In this document: positions 18,085 to 27,122 of the stretch, in pieces
Layout: each line of letters starts with the position of its first letter
How positions within the stretch are numbered: the stretch's first letter is position 1
Source of the DNA: Spirochaetaceae bacterium
GTDB lineage: Bacteria > Spirochaetota > Spirochaetia > DSM-27196 > SLAA01
DNA: 56,919 nucleotides
Assembly (NCBI GenBank): GCA_003556605.1
Contig: PWQX01000264.1
Span: 1 to 56,919 of the forward strand
Direction of reading: 5' to 3'
Notes under the pieces: generated by a model
Told to the model about the DNA's origin: nothing
Database searches by the model: none
The model's input: the letters and a program-made list of their open reading frames with translations, nothing else
Program-made: the position numbers and the translations under genes

Positions 18085-18932
18085 GCAACGTCACGGTCCG
18101 GTTGCTGGTATTCTTCATCGGCTTACCGATACTGCTGGCAATTGTGGTCGTGTTCAACGAGCCGTACCACATCGGCTTCAATCTGCTTGCGATCGCTACA
18201 TCGGCGGTGTGTACCGTGGAGGCCGCCAATTTATTCGCGCACAAAGCAAAGAACTACCGGATTCGCGGTATCGGACTGCCGTTGCTCGGCACGGTTCTTC
18301 CGATCTCGGCTTTTCTCGCGGTCGTAGGTGTGGTTCCCATCGAGAGCCAGCTCGGTATTCTTGCAATCGCGACGATGGCGACGCTGGGTGTTGAAGCGTT
18401 CCGCAAGAACCCGACGGAGTTCTCCGAGATCTTGCCGCACGCCACGACCACTCTGGTGCTGCTGCTCTACCCGGGTTTCTTCTTCGCCTACTTGGTTCGT
18501 ATCACAGCGCTTCCGCATGCCACCGCGTTGGTATTGGTGTTCCTATGTGCGGTATATTTGAATGACAGCTTGGCGTACGCTACGGGTAAAGTGTTCGGGC
18601 ACCGCAGCACAAGCGTTCTCGCAGTGAGCCCAAACAAGACGCTTGTAGGGTTTCTCGGCGGTTTCGTCATGTCGCCGATCTCAATTCTCGCGGCTGCGGT
18701 ACTTGATCCGAATCTCTTCCCGGGGGGGCCGGCGCAGCACTTAGCGCTGGGGACGGCGGTCGGAATTGCGGTTATTCTCGGTGATCTCGCCGAGTCGGCT
18801 CTAAAACGGTCGGCTACCATAAAGGACAGCGGCAGCGTTATCCCAGGTCGCGGTGGGCTTCTCGACTCGGTTGATTCGGCATTGTTTGCCGCACCCGTAT
18901 ATTATTATCTTTATCAAGTGCTGTACATGTAG
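18081..18932 (+). CDS. cdsA: Phosphatidate cytidylyltransferase
   Basis: 283 residues with seven or eight membrane segments. The C-terminal signature region is present (LGDLAESALKRSATIKDSGS, then PGRGGLLDSVDS), identifying the CDP-diacylglycerol synthase family. Two normally conserved signature residues differ: the usual His in PGHGG is Arg and the Arg after LD is Ser. Because the remaining DxxES/KRxxxxKD residues are intact I still call it functional. It makes CDP-diacylglycerol for phospholipid synthesis. Overlaps uppS by 4 bp; dxr, often found between cdsA and rseP in related operons, is absent here. Confidence 0.92.
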   Translation: MSNVTVRLLVFFIGLPILLAIVVVFNEPYHIGFNLLAIATSAVCTVEAANLFAHKAKNYRIRGIGLPLLGTVLPISAFLAVVGVVPIESQLGILAIATMATLGVEAFRKNPTEFSEILPHATTTLVLLLYPGFFFAYLVRITALPHATALVLVFLCAVYLNDSLAYATGKVFGHRSTSVLAVSPNKTLVGFLGGFVMSPISILAAAVLDPNLFPGGPAQHLALGTAVGIAVILGDLAESALKRSATIKDSGSVIPGRGGLLDSVDSALFAAPVYYYLYQVLYM

Positions 18933-18944
18933 GGGTATCCACGC

Positions 18945-20312
18945 GTGATTGGGCTGAATATCGTCATCGGACTCATCGGACTAGGGCTTGTCGTTTTTGT
19001 GCACGAGCTCGGACATCTCCTCGCCGCAAAGGCAGTCGGGATTGGGGTTGAGGCGTTCTCGGTCGGCTGGGGTAAGAAGCTCTGGGGCTTCACCCGCAAA
19101 GGCACCGACTACCGTGTCTCGCTGATCCCCATCGGCGGCTACTGCAAAATGAAGGGCGAGGAGATGCTCATCAAGGCGTGGGAGTCCGGCGAGTCGACCA
19201 TCCCCTCTGAACCCGGGACCTTTTACGGAGCTACCCCATGGCGCCGAATCGTTGTAGCAGCCGCAGGGCCGATTGTGAATCTGATGTTTGCAGCGCTTGC
19301 TCTTTCTGTTGTGTGGTTTGCCGGATTTACGATTCACACGTTCGAGAATCGCATTGTACTTGCTTCGGAGTACGGGAATTACAACCAAGTGCAGGCGCGT
19401 GTTGCCACTGACGCCGGACTCGAAACCGGCGACTACGTCGTCGCAATCAACGACGAACCAATCGAGCACTACCGCGAGATTCAACAGCGTGTTGCCCAAT
19501 CTCCCAATCAGCCGTTGCTCTTTCAGTTACGTCGCGGAGATCGGCAGCTCGAGCGTGAGCTCACCCCGCAGCTTAACCGCGAGACCGGCGCCGGCCAGAT
19601 CGGGATCCTGCCGTGGGTAGAGCCTGTCGTAGGATCAGTGCGTCCGGGCTCCGGTGCGCGGCTTGCAGGTGTGCAGCCTGGTGATCGCATCGTAGCTATC
19701 AACGGCCAGCGCGTAAAGCACTCGGTAGATTTCACCGATAAGCTGCAGGACACCAGCGGCTACGTACAGCTCAAGGTGATGCGAAACGGTGAAACGCAAG
19801 AGAAGCAGATCACACCGGCGCGCAGCGAAGACGGCCGGCGGGAAATTGGTATCAGCTTTCAGCCGATTCAAATGAGCTCGCCCGATCTCGGGCCGGTCGG
19901 CGCGCTCGCCACCGGTATACGCGAGACCGGAAACACCGTTGTTTTGTACGTTCGCGGGTTGGGCATGCTATTTGCGGGTATCGATCTCACCCAAGCCTTA
20001 GCAGGCCCGGTGCGCATCACTTACATCGTCGGTGAGGTCGCAACCGAAGGCTTCACCCTGGGCATTGGAGCTGGATTCACCGCTGTGTTTAACTTCCTCA
20101 GCCTTCTGAGCGTCGCGTTGTTTATCATGAACCTTCTTCCAATTCCAGCCCTCGACGGCGGTCAGATTCTGCTGTTCGTTTTTGAAGGTGTGACGCGCCG
20201 GAGGCTCAGCCCGAAACTGGTGTACCGGTATCAGTTTATCGGAACAGTTTTGATCCTTTCGCTGATTGTATTCGCGCTTTTCAGTGATATTCTATTTCTT
20301 ACCGGCCGGTGA
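18945..20312 (+). CDS. rseP: RseP/site-2-type membrane zinc metalloprotease
   Basis: 455 residues; GTG start. Membrane segment 1 contains the zinc motif VHELGHLLAAKAVG (HExxH) and the C-terminal part has the third ligand in NLLPIPALDGGQI. Two PDZ domains lie at about residues 150-215 (DAGLETGDYVVAINDEPI) and 225-300 (SGARLAGVQPGDRIVAING). RseP proteins cleave membrane-spanning anti-sigma factors or signal-peptide remnants within the bilayer. Final gene of the translation/envelope operon, 12 bp after cdsA. Confidence 0.95.
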   Translation: MIGLNIVIGLIGLGLVVFVHELGHLLAAKAVGIGVEAFSVGWGKKLWGFTRKGTDYRVSLIPIGGYCKMKGEEMLIKAWESGESTIPSEPGTFYGATPWRRIVVAAAGPIVNLMFAALALSVVWFAGFTIHTFENRIVLASEYGNYNQVQARVATDAGLETGDYVVAINDEPIEHYREIQQRVAQSPNQPLLFQLRRGDRQLERELTPQLNRETGAGQIGILPWVEPVVGSVRPGSGARLAGVQPGDRIVAINGQRVKHSVDFTDKLQDTSGYVQLKVMRNGETQEKQITPARSEDGRREIGISFQPIQMSSPDLGPVGALATGIRETGNTVVLYVRGLGMLFAGIDLTQALAGPVRITYIVGEVATEGFTLGIGAGFTAVFNFLSLLSVALFIMNLLPIPALDGGQILLFVFEGVTRRRLSPKLVYRYQFIGTVLILSLIVFALFSDILFLTGR

Positions 20313-20353
20313 GTCGTTATTCGGGCTGCACCGGCCCGCACAGGAGTAGCTGA

Positions 20354-22438
20354 ATGACTCGACCTGTCCGCATACTGGCCGTCATGGTTGCGCTGCTGAT
20401 ACCCGCCGCAGCTCAGGCCCGCGAGCCGCGGGTGCTCGTGAACTCCAGCCATCATGGGGCGGTAACCGGCATCGCATCGCAAAGCGCTACGGACCGCGCC
20501 TTCACCGCAGGAAGCGACGGAACGGTGCGGGTCTGGGACAGCGAAGAGCACAATCTCCAGCGCATTCTGCCGGTTTCACCGTTCGAGGTTCTTCAACTCA
20601 CCGCCGCGCACAACCTCTCGTTGATTGCAGCGGTCTCGCCTGAGGGACGGACCGGATATCGACTCGGTATTTGGAACTGGCGCACCGGCCGCGAGATTTA
20701 TCATTTCACGCTCAACCGCGAACCGCTCACGATTGAGTTCTCGCCGGGAGGCAACTTCTTGGTATACACCGTTCCCGAGTTTCGCAGCCTTCGATTCGTG
20801 AACCTGCGCACCGGGGAACACGAGGATTGGGTGCCGCGCGGTTTCGGTATCACCTCGTCGGTTACCATAGCCTCGAGCGAAGCGCGTATCATGACATACA
20901 TCCCGGCCGGTGGGCGGATACAGTACTGGGATCTGGAAACCGGCGACGAAATAGAGCGGGTGACGACCTACCATGATCTTGAACAGCTCACCCTGTTGAG
21001 AAACCGGCGACACGCCGTCGGTGCCACGAGGAATGATCTGGTAGTGGTCGATGTCGTTAACGGTGAGACCCGCGCACAAGCGGCCCTATCCGAGGTTGTG
21101 GCGATTCGCCGTGACCCTGAAACCGACCAACTCGGCGTTGTGCGCCGCTCATCCGGCAGCTATGAGTTCTCGCGCTGGGAATACGCCGGCGGTCGGCTAC
21201 GCCGAATTGCTGCGTCACGTGCCTTAGGTACAACGTTCTCCGATCTTACGTTTCATCGCGGTCGTGTACTTGTCGCGCATAGCGACGGGCAAGTGACGTA
21301 CTTCTACCCGTTTAGCCGCGTTGACCGCGTATTTGCCGAGCCTCGCACCCGACCGGTTGAAAGTGTAATTGCGGCGGGTCACGATTTACACTTGACCGTA
21401 GGGTCTGAGTTACTGAGTTTGAGCTCCGACTTCTTCGGCGTGCCGGGTACTCTCGTACAGGACGCCCGCTTCTTGCAGTACGACAGTCTTTCGTTGCCCT
21501 ACGAACAGCAACTTGAGCTCTCTCTCCTGAAACCGGATGAGTATATCGTGTGGAGCGGTGCAATCGAGAATTCCCAGCTGTACTTGCTTCATACGCGCCG
21601 CGGCGAAGTGGCCGACACCCAGATTGAAGTTCCCAACCGGATACGCCGTGTCGTACCGTCAGGTGATTCGTACGCTGCCTACATCCTCGACGACACCGGC
21701 GTCATCCGCCGCTACGACTTCAAGACCGGAGACTCGGCAATCGTATACCAAGCGCCCGGAATCCAGACCTTTACGCGCTTGGATGAGGGCCGCTTACTCA
21801 TTGCCGGCAGCACCGATCATGCTTTTGATACGCCGGTCGTCTCCGTGGATACCCAAACCGGCGAAACGGTCCCCATTACCGTGAACGGCTTTTACATCCT
21901 GGATATGGACTACGATGCTGATGGTGACACGCTGTACGTGCTGGCGCTGGAAGGGATCGGTCCTCGCAACGACACACACACCACACTGACTTCTTACCGT
22001 AGACTGGGGCTTGCAGCGGGCACCCGCTTGGTTTCGCATCCGGGCGAAGACCTCGGAGCCACACTCCGCTACGACCGCGCCCGCCGCAAACTCTACACCA
22101 CCGTAGGGTTTAAAGGTGTACAGGTATTCGACGATACCGGCAGGGTTTCCACCCTCGAGCGCACGGTTGAAACACCCGAGCGGGTCCACGTATATCAAGA
22201 CCGGGTCTTCGGCATCAATCGCAGCGGATCACTCTCAATCTGGGACGCACAGTCCGGCGCGCATGTGCTTGAGTTCCACTCCTTTCAAGACGGTAACTGG
22301 GCGGTTATCACCCCCAAGGGTCAGTTCGCGATGGCGCGCCCCCAGTTCGCCGACGAGTATCTGAGCCTTATACCCGGGCGCGTTCAGCCTACCGACCTGC
22401 GTGCGTTCGAGCTGAGCATATCGATTCAAGAACCGTAA
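20354..22438 (+). CDS. Exported WD40-like beta-propeller protein, 694 aa
   Basis: ATG with AGGAG 8 nt upstream. Signal peptide at residues 1-23 (MTRPVRILAVMVALLIPAAA QAR). The N-terminal part shows WD40-type blades: TDRAFTAGSDGTVRVWDSEE, RLGIWNWRTGREI and IQYWDLETGDEIER. The C-terminal half continues with degenerate blades (SLSIWDAQSGAHVLEF). Two seven-bladed propellers would fit the length. Probably periplasmic and protein-binding; no catalytic residues seen. It follows rseP by 41 bp and may be cotranscribed; a WD-type gene near the rseP/cdsA row suggests an envelope role, which is an inference. Confidence 0.75.
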   Translation: MTRPVRILAVMVALLIPAAAQAREPRVLVNSSHHGAVTGIASQSATDRAFTAGSDGTVRVWDSEEHNLQRILPVSPFEVLQLTAAHNLSLIAAVSPEGRTGYRLGIWNWRTGREIYHFTLNREPLTIEFSPGGNFLVYTVPEFRSLRFVNLRTGEHEDWVPRGFGITSSVTIASSEARIMTYIPAGGRIQYWDLETGDEIERVTTYHDLEQLTLLRNRRHAVGATRNDLVVVDVVNGETRAQAALSEVVAIRRDPETDQLGVVRRSSGSYEFSRWEYAGGRLRRIAASRALGTTFSDLTFHRGRVLVAHSDGQVTYFYPFSRVDRVFAEPRTRPVESVIAAGHDLHLTVGSELLSLSSDFFGVPGTLVQDARFLQYDSLSLPYEQQLELSLLKPDEYIVWSGAIENSQLYLLHTRRGEVADTQIEVPNRIRRVVPSGDSYAAYILDDTGVIRRYDFKTGDSAIVYQAPGIQTFTRLDEGRLLIAGSTDHAFDTPVVSVDTQTGETVPITVNGFYILDMDYDADGDTLYVLALEGIGPRNDTHTTLTSYRRLGLAAGTRLVSHPGEDLGATLRYDRARRKLYTTVGFKGVQVFDDTGRVSTLERTVETPERVHVYQDRVFGINRSGSLSIWDAQSGAHVLEFHSFQDGNWAVITPKGQFAMARPQFADEYLSLIPGRVQPTDLRAFELSISIQEP

Positions 22439-22541
22439 CGCAGCTGATAGAGCCGCTGCGCTCGATAATCACTTGGATGTGCCCGCAAACTCTCGTGTGC
22501 CGGCAGGCCGTTCGCGTCAAAGCGCTGGAAGCATCGGGGAT

Positions 22542-22835
22542 TCAGCTAATCGGCGGGTTTGCGCGCACCCTGGCAATACCTTCCGCGACCGCGTCGCGCA
22601 CCTCGCGAGCGTGCTTCTCGTGGAGCGTGTTCGCGTAGATGCGTCCGAGCAAGTTAACGCGATACAGCGGGGTGACATTGTTGAGAGCATACGCGGCTAT
22701 GTCGAGAACCGCGTCCTCGGTCTTGCAGGAGTCGGTATCCGGAAGCTCGCTGAATTGGCGCTCGAGCTCCTCAAACACCATACGTTCCGCTTCGTTTACC
22801 AAATCCTCGAAGCTGTAGCGTTCAAACAGGCTCAT
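22542..22835 (-). CDS. ComFB domain protein
   Basis: 97 residues; GAGGAG upstream of the ATG. Matches the late competence ComFB family (PF10719): FEDLVNEAERMVFEELERQF, the Cys-containing turn DSCKTEDAVLDIAAYALNNV and PLYRVNLLGRIYANT. Recent work on cyanobacterial ComFB proteins proposes that the family binds cyclic dinucleotides; that would be a role by family only. It is the last gene of the rpsF-dnaB row, 32 bp after dnaB. Confidence 0.8.
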   Translation of the reverse strand: MSLFERYSFEDLVNEAERMVFEELERQFSELPDTDSCKTEDAVLDIAAYALNNVTPLYRVNLLGRIYANTLHEKHAREVRDAVAEGIARVRANPPIS

Positions 22836-22867
22836 GAGTTAATCCTCCTCGCGGTTACCGGTAATCT

Positions 22868-24190
22868 CTACACCGGTTCCTCCACGAGCGTTTCAAAGCG
22901 CGTGTAGCGCGGAATAAACGCTACACGGATGGTACCAACCGGGCCATTGCGCTGCTTCTCCACCACCAACTCGGTTTCCACACCGTTTTGTTGCTCTTCC
23001 TCTTGTTCGCTGCCCCTATCACGGTGCAAGAACATCACCACATCGGCATCCTGCTCAATAGAACCCGATTCGCGCAGATTGGCAAGCGTGGGGCGCCGCC
23101 CTTCAGACTCACGGCTCACTTGGGACAACGCGATGATCGGAATGCTCAACTCGCGCGCCAGCGCTTTGAGCGACCGCGAGATCTCGGCGATCTGTTCGTG
23201 CCGCGGTATTTCGGTATTCTCGGCGCCTACCAAGGTGAGATAATCCACAAACATAATGCGAATCCCGAGCTGAGACCGCATTCGCCGCGCCTGAGCTCGC
23301 AGATCCAGGAGCTTAATGTTCGGTGTATCGCTGATCCACAGCGGCGCGTCGTAGATCAAGCCGGCCGCATCGGTAAGGTTCTTAAAGTCCGAGGGCCGCA
23401 GCATCCCGGTGCGAATACGCTGTGAGCCTACACGAGCCTCGCTGGCGATTAATCGCTGCATGAGTGCCATATCCGACATCTCAAGGGTGAAAAACCCAAC
23501 TGGGATCTTCTGATGGATCGCCATGTTTGCGGCCATACTGAGTGCGAGCGCTGTCTTTCCAACCGACGGCCGCGCACCGATAATGATGAACTCCGCATCC
23601 TGGAAGCCGCTGGTTAGGTTATCGAGCGCCGGAAGCCCGCTGGGAATACCGGTGTAGTCTTCCTGCGCATGGTAGAGCCTCTCTATCGCCTCAATTGTCC
23701 TGCCGACAATCTCACCGGCCTTGAGAAAACTGCCCGTCTGATATTGGTCGGTGATATCAAAGATCTTACGCTCAGCTTCCTCCACGAGCATCCGACTCTC
23801 GGTACCGTCGTCGTAGCCCTGAGCGATAATCTCACTCGCGATACGGATGAGCTTGCGCCGCGCGGAGTGCTCTCGCACGATGCGCGCGTAGTACTCCACA
23901 TTGGCGCTGGTTGGAACAACCGAGGTGAGCCCCGAGACATAACCTGCCCCGCCCACGCGTTCCAACTCCCCGCGCGCTTTGAGCTCATGCGTGAGGGTTA
24001 TGAGGTCAATCTCTTCACCGCGATCGGAAAGCGCCAAGATTGCGCTGAAAATATGCTGATGAGCGTTCTTGTAGAAGTCTTCAGCGCGAAGATAAGCGAG
24101 CACCCGCCCAAGCGCTTCAGGGTCAAGGAGGGTGGCGCCCAGTGTCGCCAGCTCCGCATCGTTGTTATGCGGTGGAACACGATCTCTCAT
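22868..24190 (-). CDS. dnaB: Replicative DNA helicase
   Basis: 440 residues. The N-terminal domain (PPHNNDAELATLGATLLDPE) is followed by the RecA-like motor: Walker A GARPSVGKTALALS, the Walker B region IRIMFVDYLTLVGA, PIIALSQVSRESEGRRP (motif H3 and the arginine-finger region) and GSIEQDADVVMFLHRD. No intein is present. It forms the hexameric helicase at the replication fork. Together with rpsF, ssb, rpsR and rplI it makes a conserved operon. Confidence 0.97.
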   Translation of the reverse strand: MRDRVPPHNNDAELATLGATLLDPEALGRVLAYLRAEDFYKNAHQHIFSAILALSDRGEEIDLITLTHELKARGELERVGGAGYVSGLTSVVPTSANVEYYARIVREHSARRKLIRIASEIIAQGYDDGTESRMLVEEAERKIFDITDQYQTGSFLKAGEIVGRTIEAIERLYHAQEDYTGIPSGLPALDNLTSGFQDAEFIIIGARPSVGKTALALSMAANMAIHQKIPVGFFTLEMSDMALMQRLIASEARVGSQRIRTGMLRPSDFKNLTDAAGLIYDAPLWISDTPNIKLLDLRAQARRMRSQLGIRIMFVDYLTLVGAENTEIPRHEQIAEISRSLKALARELSIPIIALSQVSRESEGRRPTLANLRESGSIEQDADVVMFLHRDRGSEQEEEQQNGVETELVVEKQRNGPVGTIRVAFIPRYTRFETLVEEPV

Positions 24191-24215
24191 TGCGCCGCTT
24201 CACATCGTCCGCCGC

Positions 24216-24833
24216 TTACGAACGTTCCCCGTTGTTTTCCTCAGACACGCTTGCGTCGCCGGCCGACTCCTCAGCGGCAGGCGCTTCCTCAGTCTCGGCA
24301 GCCGCCTGGGACACTGCGTTATCCTCCGGCTCTTTGGCTTCTTCACGGGCTTCCGAAGCACTTGCGCCCGATTCACCTTGTGGTGCGTTGGCAGCGCTGA
24401 CCCGAACGGTGATTTCGGTTTCTTTGTCACCGTAGAGCTTGACGCCGACCTTGTGGGTGCCGACGGACTTGATGGTGCCTTCGGGAATATCTACGTTCTT
24501 GCGCTCTACCACAACGTCTTGTTTGCCGAGCTCTTCAACAATCATCGCGCTGGTGACGGCACCAAACAGCTTGCCGCTTTCACCCGCGTTCATGCTGAAC
24601 ACCAACTCTTGTTCCGTGAGGCGTTCGCTGATCTCCTGAGCCGCTTTGCGCTTCTCCCCCTTGCGTTGCTCAATGGCCGCGCGCCGTGCTTCAATCTGGG
24701 CGACGTTAGCGCGATTGTACAGCATTGCGAAACCCTGCGGGACGAGGTAGTTGCGGGCATAACCGCGTGCAACTTCGCATACGTCGCCTTCTTCACCAAG
24801 GTTCAATACATCTTGTTTCAGGATCACCTTCAT
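24216..24833 (-). CDS. rplI: 50S ribosomal protein L9 with an acidic C-terminal extension
   Basis: 205 residues; the normal L9 is about 148. The core is intact: MKVILKQDVLNLGEEGDVCE, VARGYARNYLVPQGFA and, in the C-domain, GKLFGAVTSAMIVEEL. After about residue 150 there are ~55 Ala/Glu/Ser-rich residues (GASASEAREEAKEPED and similar), probably disordered. L9 binds 23S rRNA at the L1 stalk base. Overlaps the preceding DUF2232 gene by 4 bp. Confidence 0.96.
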   Translation of the reverse strand: MKVILKQDVLNLGEEGDVCEVARGYARNYLVPQGFAMLYNRANVAQIEARRAAIEQRKGEKRKAAQEISERLTEQELVFSMNAGESGKLFGAVTSAMIVEELGKQDVVVERKNVDIPEGTIKSVGTHKVGVKLYGDKETEITVRVSAANAPQGESGASASEAREEAKEPEDNAVSQAAAETEEAPAAEESAGDASVSEENNGERS

Positions 24834-25822
24834 AGGTTCTCTCCACTCCTTTCAAAACGATTAAACTGCACCCAATTCTCGGAAACGCCGAGCAGTGCGA
24901 TGCCGAGCACCAAGATCATGTTGATCCCGCGCATAAACAGCATCAGTATCATCCCGCCGAGAATGACCGCGCGCAATACGCGACCAAACCCGTACCTATC
25001 AAACAGAAAGCCCATGATGCTCAATCCCTGAACGGCGTACAGCATCACGCAGATCAGCCCGAAATTCCACACCAGATACTCCAGCGCGCCGATACTCACG
25101 AACCTCGTAGTTAAAGCACCGGCCCACGCCAACAAGCTCGGCCACAACAGCCGGCTCGGCACTTGGAAACGCTGCAGCCGGCCCGGATTGCGTGCCCAGT
25201 TTCCGGCAAGCGCGTTGCCGACAAACCAGTTCGCCAACAACAGTAACGTAAAGCCGAACACGTAGGTGCGCAGCAGAATCTGCATCGCCTGCAGGAACAT
25301 TCGCTCGAACTCCCCTTCCTCAAACTGCGGCATCGCCGCACCGGCATCTCCGGCAGTCTCGCGCACCAGCTCATAGATCTGCTCAAACTGCACGATAACG
25401 GTCTCGGTCAGCTCGGGCGAGCGAGATACAACCCACACGAACGGACCGGTAAGTACCGCAAGCAACCCGCCCGCCAGCAGCACCCGGTAAACCGCCTGCA
25501 GGTTCGGAAACACTGAGAGATTTACCAGCGCAAGCCCGCCGAGTAACCCGAGCGGGATCACAAGGTCTGCGCCCAACAGAAAAAAGCTCAGGCCCTCGAC
25601 CTCGGCGGTGATCATCATGATCTGAAGCCCTCGCATGATGACGAACCCCAGAAACACACACCCAAGCGCAGCAAGAAACGGGCGTACCCCTCGGCGAATG
25701 TACAGGACCTGTAACGGCACCATAAATAGGAACAGGAGAAAACCCAACCGATAAAACAGCAGGGCCAATGCCGAGAGAGCTACCGTCTCAATTACAACCC
25801 GCCGCCGGGCCGTTAATACCAT
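24830..25822 (-). CDS. YybS-like DUF2232 membrane protein
   Basis: 330 residues with about eight membrane segments; the N-terminal ETVALSALALLFYRLGFLLF and the C-terminal LIFALGI-like repeats fit the DUF2232/YybS family, which is regularly encoded between rpsR and rplI in this operon. Function unknown; it may be a transporter-like protein. A larger periplasmic or cytosolic loop lies at residues ~130-175 and is acidic. Stop/start overlap with rplI implies translational coupling. Confidence 0.75.
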   Translation of the reverse strand: MVLTARRRVVIETVALSALALLFYRLGFLLFLFMVPLQVLYIRRGVRPFLAALGCVFLGFVIMRGLQIMMITAEVEGLSFFLLGADLVIPLGLLGGLALVNLSVFPNLQAVYRVLLAGGLLAVLTGPFVWVVSRSPELTETVIVQFEQIYELVRETAGDAGAAMPQFEEGEFERMFLQAMQILLRTYVFGFTLLLLANWFVGNALAGNWARNPGRLQRFQVPSRLLWPSLLAWAGALTTRFVSIGALEYLVWNFGLICVMLYAVQGLSIMGFLFDRYGFGRVLRAVILGGMILMLFMRGINMILVLGIALLGVSENWVQFNRFERSGENL

Positions 25823-25833
25823 ATCACCTCACG

Positions 25834-26256
25834 CTATGATAGCGGCAACAACCCGATTGCGCGAGCGCGCTTAATCTCGCGTACCAGGCGACGCTGGTTC
25901 TTAGCCGAAGTCCCGGTTATGCGGCGCGGCAAAATCTTGCCATTGTCGGTGATGAAGCGTTTCAGCACCTCCGGGTGCTTGTAATCAATAGTAAGACTCT
26001 GCGTCTTGATCTTGTCGACTTTCTTTCGAAAGTAGGCACGGCCGCGCGGCCTCCCGCCGGAACGGTCATCGCGGTCATCACTGCGCCTCCCCCCTGAGTC
26101 GCCGTCACGCCTCGGTGGCCTACCACCGCCGCCCGGACGTGCACCCTCGCCGCGCGGGGAGCCTGAGCGGTACGGCTGGGTTTGCCGCTCGTCACTCTGA
26201 CTTGTTGCAGTCTTTTCTCTGCTCGTATCTTCACTGCTCGTATCTTCACTGGACAT
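25834..26256 (-). CDS. rpsR: 30S ribosomal protein S18 with an N-terminal extension
   Basis: 140 residues; S18 is normally 75-85. The core begins at about residue 74 ([20 protein letters not shown]) and includes [40 protein letters not shown]. The ~70-residue N-terminal extension is Ser/Asp/Arg/Gly-rich and low-complexity, including a directly repeated SSEDTS encoded by a short tandem DNA repeat near 26221-26250. A strong AGGAGGAAT precedes the ATG. S18 pairs with S6 on the 30S platform. Confidence 0.95.
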   Translation of the reverse strand: MSSEDTSSEDTSREKTATSQSDERQTQPYRSGSPRGEGARPGGGGRPPRRDGDSGGRRSDDRDDRSGGRPRGRAYFRKKVDKIKTQSLTIDYKHPEVLKRFITDNGKILPRRITGTSAKNQRRLVREIKRARAIGLLPLS

Positions 26257-26280
26257 GTATTCCTCCTGTGATTATCCGGC

Positions 26281-26706
26281 CTAAAACGGAACGTCGTCTT
26301 CAAAGTCCGGAGCCGGCGTGGGCGCCGCGTTGTCTTGCGCGCCGAATCCGCCGTCCGAGTACTGGGCGCTGCCGCCTTCGGACCGGCCGCCTAACAGCTG
26401 CAACTCCGACCCGATAACCTCGACTTTGCTGCGGCGCTGTCCGTCTTGTTCCCACCGGTTTTGTCGAAGCTCGCCCTGAACGGCCACTTGCTTACCCTTT
26501 TTCAGGTAGTTGGCCACAGCCTCGCCCTGGCGCCCGAAAACCACGACATCGAAGAAGTTTGCTTCCTCGGTCCATTGATCGCCGGATTTCTTACGGTAAT
26601 TGTTCGCGATCGAAAAACTGCAAATCGGCATACCGCTGTTGGTGTATCGAAGCTCGGCATCACGGGTTAGCCGTCCGACTAAGGAAACGGTGTTTAGGTC
26701 TTTCAT
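26281..26706 (-). CDS. ssb: Single-stranded DNA-binding protein
   Basis: 141 residues. The OB fold is recognisable (SLVGRLTRDAELRYTNSG, CSFSIANNYRK, FFDVVVFGRQGEAVANYLKK, VAVQGELR). A Gly/Ala/Gln-rich linker leads to the acidic tip DDVPF, equivalent to the canonical DDIPF tail that recruits replication proteins. Between rpsF and rpsR as usual. Confidence 0.96.
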   Translation of the reverse strand: MKDLNTVSLVGRLTRDAELRYTNSGMPICSFSIANNYRKKSGDQWTEEANFFDVVVFGRQGEAVANYLKKGKQVAVQGELRQNRWEQDGQRRSKVEVIGSELQLLGGRSEGGSAQYSDGGFGAQDNAAPTPAPDFEDDVPF

Positions 26707-26735
26707 TGGAAGCCTCTATACAGCGTAACCGGCCG

Positions 26736-27020
26736 TTAAGACTCTTCGCGCCGCACCATTAGGAAACGCAGCAGCTCATCCTTGAGCCGCATTGCGTCTT
26801 CAGTTTTGTGGGCTTTGGCCGGGTCCATCTCGACTACGTAATAATAGTAGTGAGCCTGGTTCATGTTCTTGATGGGATAGGCAAGCGTTCGCTGCCCCAT
26901 ATCCTCTTCTTTGAGGATGTTAGCCTCGAGCTGTTTCAGCTCCTCGCGAACCACATCCTTCCCCCGGCTGAACTCTTCTTCTTCCGGACGAAAGACGCAC
27001 ATCGCCTCATACGTTCTCAT
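26736..27020 (-). CDS. rpsF: 30S ribosomal protein S6
   Basis: 94 residues from the ATG at 27020, chosen because GGGAGG lies 9 nt upstream and because residues before it in the longer frame (to 27125) overlap a sigma-70 promoter. Motifs MRTYEAMCVFRPEEEE, GQRTLAYPIKN, AHYYYYVVEMDPAK and LKDELLRFLMVRREE match S6. First gene of the rpsF-ssb-rpsR-DUF2232-rplI-dnaB-comFB row. Confidence 0.95.
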   Translation of the reverse strand: MRTYEAMCVFRPEEEEFSRGKDVVREELKQLEANILKEEDMGQRTLAYPIKNMNQAHYYYYVVEMDPAKAHKTEDAMRLKDELLRFLMVRREES

Positions 27021-27046
27021 TGGAATATCCTCCCTGTGGGCGTCTG

Positions 27047-27079
27047 ACCATCGAATCCGGCCCTTTCCGGCCCGATGGT
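27047..27079 (-). promoter_or_regulatory. rpsF leader hairpin, candidate S6:S18 site
   Basis: On the minus strand ACCATCG pairs with CGATGGT, and an inner GGCC/GGCC stem closes a GGAAAG loop, with a 3'-side bulge GGATT between the two stems. It sits between the promoter and the ribosome binding site of rpsF, the position of the S6:S18 autoregulatory RNA known in many bacteria. I could not confirm the covariance pattern. Confidence 0.4.
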
Positions 27080-27093
27080 AAAGAGGCTTGGTG

Positions 27094-27122
27094 ACGGTAG
27101 CACAACGGGTATCGAGTGTCAA
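27094..27122 (-). promoter_or_regulatory. Sigma-70 promoter of the rpsF operon
   Basis: Minus strand TTGACA (27122-27117), 17-bp spacer, TACCGT (27099-27094). This gives a leader of about 65 nt containing the hairpin above and a GGGAGG ribosome binding site. Confidence 0.6.

Noticed and set aside
22439-22541. Short minus-strand frame downstream of comFB (about 30 codons)
   Set aside because: No start codon of its own and no recognisable family; probably chance.
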